Notes: generated by a model from the letters alone, not told the origin. A stretch of DNA of 8,346 nt from Emcibacter sp. (GCA_023142175.1 JAGLJX010000212.1:1-8346), one strand, 5' to 3'. Shown: positions 1 to 6,905, counted from the stretch's first letter. Translations and numbers: made by a program.

Positions 1-24
1 TAATCTGGTGCGGGCGATAGACAT
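1..24 (-). CDS. start of a gene after the ABC ATPase, probably ABC permease (partial)
   Basis: An ATG (reverse strand, bases 24 to 22) follows the stop codon of the ABC ATPase gene by two bases and opens a frame reading MSIARTRL up to the window edge. The tight spacing says it belongs to the same operon. In Ytr-type operons the gene after repressor and ATPase encodes the membrane-spanning permease, so that is the likely product. Only eight residues are visible and no membrane segment can be seen, so the permease call rests on gene order alone. Confidence 0.5.
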
Positions 25-26
25 GA

Positions 27-878
27 TTATTCTCCATCCATCAGGGTGACGAACAGATCAGACAGGCTGATTCTGGTCACATCACCGAGCTGGCTAAGCT
101 CACTACGTTCTTTGCCGTTAAAGATAAATGATGTTCTGCCCAGCATTGTCTGCTCCGAAACAGGGGACAGTCCACGGGCGGCATCTATATTTTCTGGGCT
201 GGTATTAAGCACCATCCATTGAGCGCTGATGTCTTCCATATCAGCGTTCAGCACGATATTACCTTCACGGATGAAAACCACATGGGAGAGGATATTCTCA
301 ATCTCATCCACCTGATGCGTAGTGATCAGAATGGTGCGATCTTCATCAAAGAAATCTTCCAGCAGTTGTTTATAGAATTTTTTCCGGTAAATGATGTCGA
401 GGCCAAGCGTTGGTTCATCGAGTACCAGAATTTTAGCATCAATGGACATGATCAGGGCCAGATGAACCTGAACGATCATACCTTTGGACAGTTTACGGAT
501 TTTTTTATCAAGGGGGACGCTGGTTCCGGCAAGAAATGTTAAGGCTTTTTCCCGATCAAAACTTGGGTGAACGCCTTCGACAAAATCAAGAGCTTCGGAA
601 ACCTTCATCCATTTTGGCAGGGTTGCCACGTCAGATATAAAGCAAATTTGCTTCATCAATTCATCGCGCTGGGCGTAAGGGTCAAGACCCAGAACATCCA
701 GATCACCATCATAGGTGCTTAAGCCTAAAAAGCTGTTCAGCAGGGTCGTTTTGCCGGCGCCGTTAGCACCGATAATGCCGACGATCTGGCCTTTCTGGAT
801 GGCCAGGTCGATATTCTTCAAGGCCTGAAAAGATCCGAAGGATTTGCCGAGATTTTGTGCTGTAATAATATTGGTCAT
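27..878 (-). CDS. ABC transporter ATP-binding protein, YtrB-like
   Basis: This 283-residue protein is the nucleotide-binding subunit of an ABC transporter and would power a partner permease at the inner membrane. The Walker A motif GANGAGKT is at residues 37-44, a degenerate signature LSKGM at 130-134 (usual LSGGQ), Walker B LVLDEP at 151-156 and the switch histidine in TTHQV at about 188. The segment after residue 200 is a C-terminal extension beyond the core ATPase fold, as in YtrB/CcmA-type export ATPases. The ATG is preceded by a strong AAGGAAAGGA ribosome site, and the gene lies 15 bases after the GntR gene, with a further gene two bases downstream. The repressor-ATPase-permease order points to an exporter of the type induced by cell-envelope stress. 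The substrate is unknown. Confidence 0.9.
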   Translation of the reverse strand: MTNIITAQNLGKSFGSFQALKNIDLAIQKGQIVGIIGANGAGKTTLLNSFLGLSTYDGDLDVLGLDPYAQRDELMKQICFISDVATLPKWMKVSEALDFVEGVHPSFDREKALTFLAGTSVPLDKKIRKLSKGMIVQVHLALIMSIDAKILVLDEPTLGLDIIYRKKFYKQLLEDFFDEDRTILITTHQVDEIENILSHVVFIREGNIVLNADMEDISAQWMVLNTSPENIDAARGLSPVSEQTMLGRTSFIFNGKERSELSQLGDVTRISLSDLFVTLMDGE

Positions 879-893
879 TGCTAAATCCTTTCC

Positions 894-1262
894 TTAATGG
901 CTTTGGTTATGATCAGAAGTTTCGATCAGCTGTTTGACATTAAGGCCCAAAAGGGTAATTCGCTTGATAATTTCAGGCCATTCCTTCTCAAGGAACTTTT
1001 TTTGTTCCGCGTTCAAAAGATTTTTTCTGGCACCTTCAAGTATAAACATTCCAAGCCCTCTTCTTTTTTCGACCAGCCCCTCATCAACAAGCTCTGCATA
1101 AGCTTTGGAGGCGGTAATTGGGTTAATTTGATAATCTGCGGCGACTTTCCGAACCGAAGGAAGTGCTTCCCCTTCGCTGAGGATATCATCTATTATCATG
1201 GCCATTATCTGCTCTTTAAGCTGCAGATAAATTGGTTGATCATCTTTCCACTGAGTAGCCAC
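894..1262 (-). CDS. GntR-family repressor, YtrA subfamily
   Basis: This is a 122-residue transcription factor. Residues about 9-77 form the GntR winged helix-turn-helix, with the characteristic stretches PIYLQLKEQI, LPSVRKVAADYQINPITASKAY (recognition region) and LVEKRRGLGMFI (wing). Only about 45 helical residues follow, far too short for a FadR, HutC or MocR ligand domain. That short tail is the mark of the YtrA subfamily, which normally controls its own ABC-transporter operon, as the context here shows. The start codon is GTG (bases 1262 to 1260), chosen because AGGAA lies six bases upstream and the wHTH begins directly after. Autorepression is likely, given the dyad over its predicted promoter. 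The effector is not known for most members. Confidence 0.9.
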   Translation of the reverse strand: MATQWKDDQPIYLQLKEQIMAMIIDDILSEGEALPSVRKVAADYQINPITASKAYAELVDEGLVEKRRGLGMFILEGARKNLLNAEQKKFLEKEWPEIIKRITLLGLNVKQLIETSDHNQSH

Positions 1263-1312
1263 GGTAAATTCCTATCTTTATTAAATTGGCACAATAACTG
1301 TTGTGGTGTTTA

Positions 1313-1353
1313 AGTGTTGTACAAACATAGTACACTACATCAATAATAGTCAA
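1313..1353 (-). promoter_or_regulatory. GntR-operon promoter with overlapping operator dyad
   Basis: On the minus strand TTGACT (1353-1348) and TATGTT (1329-1324) are separated by 18 bases, a credible sigma-70 promoter about 60-65 bases before the GTG. An imperfect dyad AGTGTT (1313-1318), 12 bases, TACACT (1331-1336) covers the -10 box. It resembles the AGTGTA/TACACT half-sites I recall for YtrA of Bacillus. An alternative inner dyad is TGTAC (1318-1322) with GTACA (1330-1334). The overlap fits simple autorepression. Boxes and dyad are read from the sequence; the binding protein is inferred. Confidence 0.5.
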
Positions 1354-1437
1354 TTACTTTCTTTAAATTATTTTAAAATTGTTTACTTTCAGTGTGTTAT
1401 AGTAATTATTTTTAAGTGAGGGCTGTCATATACTGTG

Positions 1438-1484
1438 TTGATGAACATGAAATATAAGGATATAGTGCTTTAAACGATAAGGAA
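1438..1484 (+). promoter_or_regulatory. promoter and ribosome site of the exported deaminase gene
   Basis: TTGATG (1438-1443) and TATAGT (1461-1466) are spaced by exactly 17 bases, a good sigma-70 match. Transcription would start near 1473, leaving a leader of about 16-20 bases. The ribosome site AAGGAA is at 1479-1484. It sits four bases from the first ATG (1489) and seven from the adjacent second ATG (1492), so the second may be the one actually used. The rest of the 226-base intergenic region is AT-rich and holds the opposing GntR promoter. Confidence 0.55.
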
Positions 1485-1488
1485 TAGA

Positions 1489-2925
1489 ATGATGAAAATA
1501 AGAATAAAAACCAATATTGGGATAATGGTTACGGCTTGGGTGCTGATTTTAGCTTTTATAATGCTATCGTCCGCACAGGCTTCTGCGGCCATCTTAAAAA
1601 CTGTCGACCTGATCATTCATGGTCGCTATGTGGTGACGATGAATGAAGATAAGCCCGTTATTGAATATGGGGCCGTTGCGGTTAAGGACGGGGTGATTGT
1701 CGCTGTAGGTCAGGACAAAGAGATCGCGACGAATTTTACGGCAAAGCGGGAGGTTGCGGGCAAGGACCGTATCCTGATGCCCGGTTTGGTCAATGGTCAT
1801 ACCCATACGGCGATGGTATTGTTTCGGGGTATGGCAGATGATCTGCCCCTGATGACATGGTTGCAGAATTATATCTTTCCCATGGAAGCTCAGTTCGTTG
1901 ATCGTGAATTTATCGAGGTTGGCATGAAACTGGCCTGTTATGAAATGATAAAAGGCGGCACCACATCTTTTGTAGATATGTATTTTTATGCGGATCAGGG
2001 CGCAGATATCGTAGAGAAATGTGGCCTTCGGGCGATCTTGGGCTCACCGTCCATCGATTTTCCATCGCCGGGATTTAAAGGCTGGGGCGATTCATTTGCG
2101 GCGGCGGAAAAATTTGTCAAAACCTATAAAAGCAAGTCAGGCCGTGTCATTCCTGCCTTTGCTCCCCATTCTCCCTATACCGTATCAGCGGAACATCTGG
2201 AACAGGTGTCCAAGGTCGCACTGGGATTGAAGGCCCCTATCACAATCCATTTGTCCGAAGATCGTGCTGAATTGGCATTGGTATTGGATCGCTATCATAC
2301 AACACCAATCAAACATCTGGAAAATATTGGTCTGCTTGATAATAAATTGATTGCCGCCCATGTGGTTCACCCCACAGAAGAAGAAATCAAGCTTTTGGCT
2401 AAATATAAGGTTGGTGTGATCCATAATCCCACGTCAAATTTAAAAACTGCGGCGGGGATTTCTCCGGTTCCGGAAATGTTGCGCCAAGGAGTTCGGCTTG
2501 GCTTGGGAACGGACGGGGCCGTATCCAATAATGACTTGAATATGTGGGAAGAAATCCGTCTCGCCGCGCTCATTCACAAGGGGGTAAATTATGATGCCAC
2601 CGTGATGCCTGCGCAAACCGTGATGGATATGGCGACAAAGGGCGGGGCCGAGGCCGTGGGGCTTGGGTCTCTTGTGGGTGAGATTGCTGTCGGCAAGAGA
2701 GCTGATCTTATTCAGATCGATCTCACCGGCCCTCATATGACGCCGCTTTATGATGTGATCTCGCACCTTGTCTATGCGGTCAACAGCAGTGATGTTGTGA
2801 CGACTATAGTGGACGGCAATATTCTGATGGAGGACGGCAAAGTCCTGACCCTTGATGCGCAAGAAGTTCGCCGTAAAGCCAATGAAATTGCCGCCAGAAT
2901 CACACAGGCGTTAAGTAAAAAATAA
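1489..2925 (+). CDS. exported amidohydrolase, MTA/SAH/adenosine-type deaminase (MtaD-like)
   Basis: This 478-residue enzyme belongs to the metal-dependent amidohydrolase superfamily, TRZ/ATZ/MtaD branch, which removes the 6-amino group from adenine-type nucleosides or related compounds. Metal and catalytic residues are in place: PGLVNGHTHT with H104 and H106, HLSE with H254 and E257, the AAHVVHP histidines at 291/294, and GTDGAVSNN with D342. The C-terminal beta-sandwich stretch GKRADLIQIDL is also typical. The N-terminus has basic residues, a hydrophobic core at about 11-28 and an ASA cleavage site near residue 33, so a Sec signal peptide is predicted; most MtaD enzymes are cytoplasmic and lack this extension. 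The gene is transcribed alone and converges with the phosphoribosyltransferase gene, 17 bases away. A second ATG at 1492 is an equal start. Substrate could be adenosine, deoxyadenosine, methylthioadenosine or another aminopurine derivative; the neighbours favour a nucleoside. Confidence 0.85.
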   Translation: MMKIRIKTNIGIMVTAWVLILAFIMLSSAQASAAILKTVDLIIHGRYVVTMNEDKPVIEYGAVAVKDGVIVAVGQDKEIATNFTAKREVAGKDRILMPGLVNGHTHTAMVLFRGMADDLPLMTWLQNYIFPMEAQFVDREFIEVGMKLACYEMIKGGTTSFVDMYFYADQGADIVEKCGLRAILGSPSIDFPSPGFKGWGDSFAAAEKFVKTYKSKSGRVIPAFAPHSPYTVSAEHLEQVSKVALGLKAPITIHLSEDRAELALVLDRYHTTPIKHLENIGLLDNKLIAAHVVHPTEEEIKLLAKYKVGVIHNPTSNLKTAAGISPVPEMLRQGVRLGLGTDGAVSNNDLNMWEEIRLAALIHKGVNYDATVMPAQTVMDMATKGGAEAVGLGSLVGEIAVGKRADLIQIDLTGPHMTPLYDVISHLVYAVNSSDVVTTIVDGNILMEDGKVLTLDAQEVRRKANEIAARITQALSKK

Positions 2926-2942
2926 AATGCGACAGCCTAGGG

Positions 2943-3503
2943 TCAGATTTTCTTGTCGAGAAGTTCTGAGATCACGGGTGATTTATGCTTGGCAATTTCA
3001 TCTACGGTAAGGCCATGCAATTCATGGGGGAAAACAAGCCATTCATCGGTTTCATGGATGTAATAATCGGGTATCCGTTCGGTTTTGCGTTTTTCCGGCT
3101 TGTAATAAACGGTCGCGACCCGTGTGTCTTCGGGCATATTACGGCGGCATTGCTCCTGAAGATCACGGATGATTGCATCAACGCTAAGACCTGAATCAAA
3201 AACATCATCCACGATCAAAAGCTTGTCATGGGAATTGATGTTATCCACAATATAGCCAAGCCCATGCACCCGCACGGTGGAACTGCGAGTGGCAATTCCG
3301 GTATAGGATGATGTGCGGATGGCGATATGGTCAGATTTCAGACCCCGATAATCCAGATATTCCTGTACTGCGATTCCGATGGGCGTGCCACCGCGCCAGA
3401 CACCAACGATATAGTCCGGCTCAAATCCGCTTTCCAAAATCAAATGAGCCATCTTGAAGCTGTCTTCCAGCAAGTTATCGGCGGAGATATATATTTTATC
3501 CAT
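2943..3503 (-). CDS. phosphoribosyltransferase, probably purine salvage (hypoxanthine/xanthine/guanine type)
   Basis: This 186-residue type I phosphoribosyltransferase would join a free purine base to PRPP to give the nucleotide. The PRPP-binding signature LLIVDDVFDSGLS spans residues 95-107, and the pyrophosphate loop GVWRGGTPIG is at 34-43. The C-terminal hood reads YYKP, then PDYYIHETDEWLVFPHE. That pattern resembles the Gpt/archaeal Hpt-like COG2236 group rather than classical HPRT or APRT. It is the last gene of the pnp-pfkB-prt operon, 18 bases after the kinase gene, so recapturing the base released by the phosphorylase is the natural role. No clear Shine-Dalgarno precedes its ATG; translation may depend on coupling (see the small reading frame directly upstream). 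Base preference cannot be read from sequence by eye. Confidence 0.8.
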   Translation of the reverse strand: MDKIYISADNLLEDSFKMAHLILESGFEPDYIVGVWRGGTPIGIAVQEYLDYRGLKSDHIAIRTSSYTGIATRSSTVRVHGLGYIVDNINSHDKLLIVDDVFDSGLSVDAIIRDLQEQCRRNMPEDTRVATVYYKPEKRKTERIPDYYIHETDEWLVFPHELHGLTVDEIAKHKSPVISELLDKKI

Positions 3504-3514
3504 TATTTATCCAT
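3503..3514 (-). other. three-codon leader frame overlapping the phosphoribosyltransferase start
   Basis: On the minus strand ATGGATAAATAATG contains ATG-GAT-AAA-TAA, whose stop shares its last A with the start codon of the phosphoribosyltransferase gene (TAATG). The leader and the gene begin with the same three codons because an 11-base unit ATGGATAAATA is almost repeated in tandem (second copy ATGGATAAAAT). There is no good ribosome site in front of either ATG. Whether the leader is translated is unknown. Confidence 0.3.
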
Positions 3515-3521
3515 TTTAGTT

Positions 3522-4640
3522 TTATTTTACATTCCACCTGATAACGGTAGCTGCGATATCGGTGCTTCCCATAGCCCGTTCAAGGGTATCAAATGTCAAT
3601 AATCCTTCCTGAGTGTCAACGCAAGAGATAACGGACGCGGCATTTAGGGATGCGGCATAAAGGGCAACAGATGGTTCATTACCCGTGGAAACCAGACTGG
3701 CCAATGTTGATGAGAAACTATCGCCGGCCCCCGCCGACCCCTTCATCTCAACTATCTGCGGCGGGCAGTAATATAAAATATCTCCCTGCAACAGATAAGC
3801 CCCCTTGCTACCGTCTGTGATCACCACATAATCCGGCCCGTGGGCAGACAGTATTTGCATGAGCTCAACCAGCCCCAGGGTAAAGCCACCAAATTTAAAC
3901 CCGTTTTTGAGCAGAGGAGGCACATTTTCTGATAGGCCTAGCTTAGATTTTCGGGCTTTATGATCTTCTGAAACAAGTTTGGGAACCAATGCCTCACATT
4001 CCACTTTATTGAGGGACAGCAGAGTGATTGATTTCAGGCTTTTCAGAAAGTCATCACAAAGTCTTGTTAACTGTCGGATGCCGGGATTAGAGGCAATGAA
4101 ACAATTTGATTTTGCAGCCTGCTCGACAAGAAAAGGGAAATAATCCGCAGATTCGTTACTAAGGTTGGTGACATAAACCAGTTTATAGTCAGCAAAATTA
4201 ACCGCCTTAATATCATCTTTCGTCAGGTTGCAATTGGCACCGCGATGGGTGAAGATGGCCGCATTGCGGTCATGGGATGCGATATGAACTGCAACCCCAC
4301 TCCCCACATCTGTAACTTCGATTATATTATCCAGGGCGATATTCTCTTCTTCAATGCGCCTCAGAATTTTTTTTGCATTCAGGTCTTTACCCACAAGGGC
4401 CAATAGTGACATATCCATGCCCAACCGGCTCATGCAGACTGCGGTATTCGCACCGCCACCACCAACATGGGTGTCAATATTCTGGGATTCAACTTTCCTG
4501 CCCTGCTCTAACATTAGGAAGGAGGAGCTTGAATTATGCAGTGTCAGTAATTCCACATCCTTATCGGCAATGACGGTTATGATGTCGATCATTACCGTAC
4601 CCACAGACAGAGCATGTTGTTGAGGTTTTTTTAAGGTCAT
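3522..4640 (-). CDS. PfkB/ribokinase-family sugar or nucleoside kinase
   Basis: This 372-residue protein is an ATP-dependent kinase of the PfkB family, which phosphorylates a hydroxymethyl group of a sugar or nucleoside. The N-terminal substrate motif HVGGGGANTAVCMSRLG is at about 58-74, the NxxE magnesium motif as NKVE at 211-214, and the anion hole and catalytic base as AGAGD at 303-307 with D307 the base. Before AGAGD the usual DT is replaced by GS. The ATG at 4640 is chosen because it follows the PNP stop by one base and the fold begins there; a longer frame to 4760 lies inside PNP coding sequence. The ribosome site is weak, so coupling to PNP translation is likely. A charged insertion at about 221-250 makes it longer than ribokinase (about 310). 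Candidates are ribokinase, adenosine or inosine-guanosine kinase, or deoxyribose kinase; none is settled. Confidence 0.82.
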   Translation of the reverse strand: MTLKKPQQHALSVGTVMIDIITVIADKDVELLTLHNSSSSFLMLEQGRKVESQNIDTHVGGGGANTAVCMSRLGMDMSLLALVGKDLNAKKILRRIEEENIALDNIIEVTDVGSGVAVHIASHDRNAAIFTHRGANCNLTKDDIKAVNFADYKLVYVTNLSNESADYFPFLVEQAAKSNCFIASNPGIRQLTRLCDDFLKSLKSITLLSLNKVECEALVPKLVSEDHKARKSKLGLSENVPPLLKNGFKFGGFTLGLVELMQILSAHGPDYVVITDGSKGAYLLQGDILYYCPPQIVEMKGSAGAGDSFSSTLASLVSTGNEPSVALYAASLNAASVISCVDTQEGLLTFDTLERAMGSTDIAATVIRWNVK

Positions 4641-4641
4641 A

Positions 4642-5466
4642 TTATTCTGAGAGTCCGTCAATAAAATGGGCAAGGAGGCTACTGATATTGCCGAAAGCTT
4701 TTTCGGCTTCAGACAGGGTTTCATCATGGGATAGGGCATTTGGTGCCAGCCCTGCCCCAAGGTTAGTGATCAGGGATACGCCGGCAACGTCCATACCACA
4801 ATGGCGGGCGACCAGACATTCCTGAACCGTTGACATACCCACCGCATCAATACCCAATTTGCCCAGCATCCTGATCTCGGCTGGTGTTTCAAAATTAGGT
4901 CCGGCGAGCTGAACATATACACCAGTATGGAGGGGAATATTAATCGCCATTGCGGATTGGGCCAGCCTGTCCTGTAAATCCTGATCATAGGCATGGGTCA
5001 TATCAAAAAACCGCGGGCCTATTTTTTCATCATTGGGGCCGGTCAGGGGGTTTTGACCTGACATATTCACATGGTCACTGATACACATGATCGATCCGGC
5101 GGGCATTTCCATATGCAGGCTTCCCGCCGCATTGGTGATGATCAGCGTTTCCACACCCAGTTGTCTGAAGGTGCGGATGGCTATGGCAAGCTTGTTCGCC
5201 GGATGACCTTCATAAAGATGCATGCGACCCTGCATACATAACAAAGGTGTGCGACCTACTTTTCCAATCAGCAGCCGTCCGGCGTGACCCACTACGGTTG
5301 GCTGGGGAAAATCGGGAATTTTGTCGTAAGAGATTGTGGTTTCAATCTTCATTACTTCGCCAAATTTCCCAAGTCCACTACCCAGAATAAGGGCAACTTT
5401 TGGGAATTTGCCTTTATGGGCGGCCTTTATGGCGGCGACGCTTCTTTTTACTTCTTTGGCAATCAT
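4642..5466 (-). CDS. purine nucleoside phosphorylase (inosine/guanosine type, trimeric family)
   Basis: This 274-residue enzyme cleaves purine ribo- and deoxyribonucleosides with phosphate to give base and (deoxy)ribose-1-phosphate. The family landmarks are in order: LILGSGLG (26-33) with the phosphate-binding serine S30, GHAGR (60-64), MQGRMHLYEGH (78-88), TNAAGS (111-116), AGPNFETPAE (188-197) with E197, VGMSTV (209-214) and LITNLGAG (232-239). The asparagine N235 corresponds to the human PNP Asn243, associated with 6-oxopurine preference, so inosine and guanosine rather than adenosine are the expected substrates. It heads the pnp-pfkB-prt operon. Length matches the low-mass homotrimeric PNP family. 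The ATG at 5466 is preceded by AGGAG about 12 bases upstream, a long spacing, with GAG at seven bases as a possible alternative. Confidence 0.93.
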   Translation of the reverse strand: MIAKEVKRSVAAIKAAHKGKFPKVALILGSGLGKFGEVMKIETTISYDKIPDFPQPTVVGHAGRLLIGKVGRTPLLCMQGRMHLYEGHPANKLAIAIRTFRQLGVETLIITNAAGSLHMEMPAGSIMCISDHVNMSGQNPLTGPNDEKIGPRFFDMTHAYDQDLQDRLAQSAMAINIPLHTGVYVQLAGPNFETPAEIRMLGKLGIDAVGMSTVQECLVARHCGMDVAGVSLITNLGAGLAPNALSHDETLSEAEKAFGNISSLLAHFIDGLSE

Positions 5467-5486
5467 TTTTTTCTCTTGCTCCTGAA

Positions 5487-5508
5487 CATATCAAATATCA
5501 GTGATATG
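5487..5508. promoter_or_regulatory. dyad operator-like site in front of the PNP gene
   Basis: CATATCA (5487-5493) and TGATATG (5502-5508) form a perfect 7-base inverted repeat with an 8-base spacer. A second overlapping palindrome, ATATCA-G-TGATAT (5495-5507), uses the same right arm. The site lies between the predicted PNP promoter and its start codon, where a bound repressor could block transcription. The binding protein is unknown, and no regulator gene for the locus is in the window. Confidence 0.4.
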
Positions 5509-5513
5509 CTATG

Positions 5514-5543
5514 ATAATAGGGGTATAATAGAAAATATAATAG
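5514..5543 (+). repeat. three short direct repeats ATAATAG
   Basis: ATAATAG occurs at 5514-5520, 5525-5531 and 5537-5543, the last two within identical TATAATAG octamers. The repeat period is 11 and 12 bases, about one helical turn. The array overlaps the predicted -10 region of the PNP promoter. It may be a set of protein half-sites or simply low-complexity AT-rich sequence. Confidence 0.4.
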
Positions 5544-5563
5544 GGCTATAAATTAATAATCAA
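5534..5563 (-). promoter_or_regulatory. predicted promoter of the pnp-pfkB-prt operon
   Basis: On the minus strand TTGATT (5563-5558) is followed after 18 bases by TATATT (5539-5534), giving a transcript start near 5527 and a leader of about 60 bases. The region is very AT-rich and other boxes are possible (for example TATTAT with a 15-base spacer to the same -35), so this is a best guess. Confidence 0.35.
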
Positions 5564-5576
5564 AAGCAACTTATTG

Positions 5577-5607
5577 AAAATTTTTTACCATATGGACAAA
5601 TTTTTTA
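5577..5607. repeat. A/T-tract direct repeat around CCATATGG
   Basis: AAATTTTTTA occurs twice, with T-tracts starting at 5581 and 5601, 20 bases or about two helical turns apart. The palindrome CCATATGG (5588-5595) sits between them. Phased A/T tracts usually bend DNA, and this element lies between the two divergent promoters. It could be a bend or an upstream activation element; no known site is recognised. Confidence 0.35.
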
Positions 5608-5624
5608 AAAGATTGTACACTAGG

Positions 5625-5669
5625 CTGATTAATTTTAAGCCCTGAATATAATATGAGGTTTTTCTGGAG
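5625..5669 (+). promoter_or_regulatory. predicted promoter and ribosome site of deoB-deoC-aldehyde dehydrogenase operon
   Basis: A perfect TATAAT is at 5647-5652, with a weak -35 CTGATT at 5625-5630 (16-base spacer). Transcription would begin near 5659, giving a leader of only about 20 bases. The ribosome site GGAG (5666-5669) is eight bases before the deoB ATG. A GGCT/AGCC dyad (5623-5626 and 5638-5641) spans the -35 and spacer and could be an operator. Confidence 0.5.
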
Positions 5670-5677
5670 CATAGGTA

Positions 5678-6892
5678 ATGCGTGCAATAATTATTGTGCT
5701 GGACTCTTTTGGTGTTGGTGAGACGGATGATGCTGCCCTGTTCGGTGATCAGGGGGCGAATACCTTCGGCCATATTGCCGAGCAATGCGCCTTGGGGCAG
5801 GGCGATAAGGCAGGGTTAAGATCCGGCCCGCTGCTTATTCCAAATCTTATGGAACTGGGGCTGGGCTTGGCAGCAGAGCAATCTGCGGGTCATGATATCA
5901 AGGTAGAAAAAGCCACAAAAATTACCGGAAAATACGGTTTTGCTTCTGAGAAAAGCAGCGGCAAGGATACGCCGAGCGGACATTGGGAAATGGCGGGTGT
6001 GCCGGTCATGTTTGACTGGGGCTATTTTTTAGATGAAACAGAAACCTTCCCTGAAAGTCTGTTAAATGATTTGATATCGACGTGCAATCTGCCGGGTGTT
6101 CTGGGAAATTGTCATGCTTCGGGGACAGTTATTCTTGACGAATTGGGTGCTGAGCATATCAAAAGCGGCAAACCTATCGTTTATGCTTCTACCGATTCGG
6201 TGATACAGATTGCGGCCCATGAGGAACATTTTGGCCTCGACCGCCTTTATGAAGTATGTGATGTGGCGCGGAAACTTGTGGATGATTATAACATCGGGCG
6301 GGTGATTGCGCGGCCTTTCGTAGGATCAGTGCCGGGTGAATTTATCCGTACAGGCAACCGCAGGGATATTTCGGTTCTGCCGCCGGCACCCACATTATTG
6401 GATAAATATGCAGATAGCGGCGGCGAGGTGATTTCCATTGGCAAGATTGCCGATATTTTCGCCCATCAGGGCATAACCCAGAAATATAAAGCCCACGGCA
6501 ACAAGCAAATTTTCGAGATGTTGATGGAACAGGTAAAGGGGGCCGATGACAATGCTATCCTGTTTGCCAACCTTGTTGACTTTGATATGCTTTACGGGCA
6601 TCGCCGTGATGTGCCGGGCTATGCGGCGGCGCTGGAAGAATTTGACCGGAAACTGCCGGAACTCTGGGCGGCGTTACGGCCCGATGATGTGGTGGTCCTG
6701 ACCGCAGATCATGGTTGTGATCCCACTTGGCCCGGTTCAAATCATACCAGAGAACATGTGCCAGTCATTGCCTTTGGGCCAAAAGTTACCCCCGGTTCCA
6801 TCGGGAAAAGAGAAACATTTGCCGATATCGGAGCTAGTCTGGCACAGCATCTTGGGCTTGACCCCTTGGATGCCGGCACGTCATTCCTTTAA
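5678..6892 (+). CDS. deoB: phosphopentomutase
   Basis: This 404-residue cytoplasmic enzyme interconverts (deoxy)ribose-1-phosphate and (deoxy)ribose-5-phosphate, linking nucleoside cleavage to sugar metabolism. It shows the alkaline-phosphatase-superfamily metal sites: D9 in VLDSFGVG, the phosphorylated threonine T98 in [11 protein letters not shown]303 and H308 in DFDMLYGH, D344 and H345 in LTADHG, and H356 in SNHT. The spacings (D303 to H308 five residues, H345 to H356 eleven) equal those of the Bacillus cereus enzyme as I recall them (D286/H291, H328/H339). Residues about 99-220 are the mobile cap domain. Length is normal for the family. It is first in an operon with deoC thirteen bases downstream, and is divergent from the PNP operon that makes its substrate. 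Confidence 0.96.
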   Translation: MRAIIIVLDSFGVGETDDAALFGDQGANTFGHIAEQCALGQGDKAGLRSGPLLIPNLMELGLGLAAEQSAGHDIKVEKATKITGKYGFASEKSSGKDTPSGHWEMAGVPVMFDWGYFLDETETFPESLLNDLISTCNLPGVLGNCHASGTVILDELGAEHIKSGKPIVYASTDSVIQIAAHEEHFGLDRLYEVCDVARKLVDDYNIGRVIARPFVGSVPGEFIRTGNRRDISVLPPAPTLLDKYADSGGEVISIGKIADIFAHQGITQKYKAHGNKQIFEMLMEQVKGADDNAILFANLVDFDMLYGHRRDVPGYAAALEEFDRKLPELWAALRPDDVVVLTADHGCDPTWPGSNHTREHVPVIAFGPKVTPGSIGKRETFADIGASLAQHLGLDPLDAGTSFL

Positions 6893-6905
6893 AGAGATAG
6901 AGATT

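Noticed and set aside
27..1262. GntR-ABC operon as the transporter/regulator of the nucleoside locus
   Set aside because: YtrA-type repressors normally control their own export/stress operons, and nothing in the sequence ties this one to nucleosides; adjacency alone is not enough.
897..1313. 138-residue open frame on the plus strand opposite the GntR gene
   Set aside because: It is antisense to a clear GntR wHTH gene and shows no recognisable domain or ribosome site.
2440..2862. 140-residue minus-strand open frame opposite the amidohydrolase gene
   Set aside because: Its composition is that of an antisense shadow (rich in H, R, I) over conserved catalytic motifs of the real gene.
2926..2942. 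Possible bidirectional terminator between the convergent deaminase and phosphoribosyltransferase genes
   Set aside because: Only 17 bases with a weak GAC-CCTAGG-GTC dyad and no U-tract; not a convincing intrinsic terminator.
4641..4760. Longer start for the PfkB kinase, adding 40 residues
   Set aside because: The extra part lies entirely within the PNP gene in another frame and has no family resemblance; the ATG at 4640, one base after the PNP stop, fits the fold and operon spacing.
6711..6905. Longer start for deoC, adding 65 residues inside deoB
   Set aside because: The region is the conserved metal-binding end of deoB; the aldolase homology begins at the GTG at 6906.
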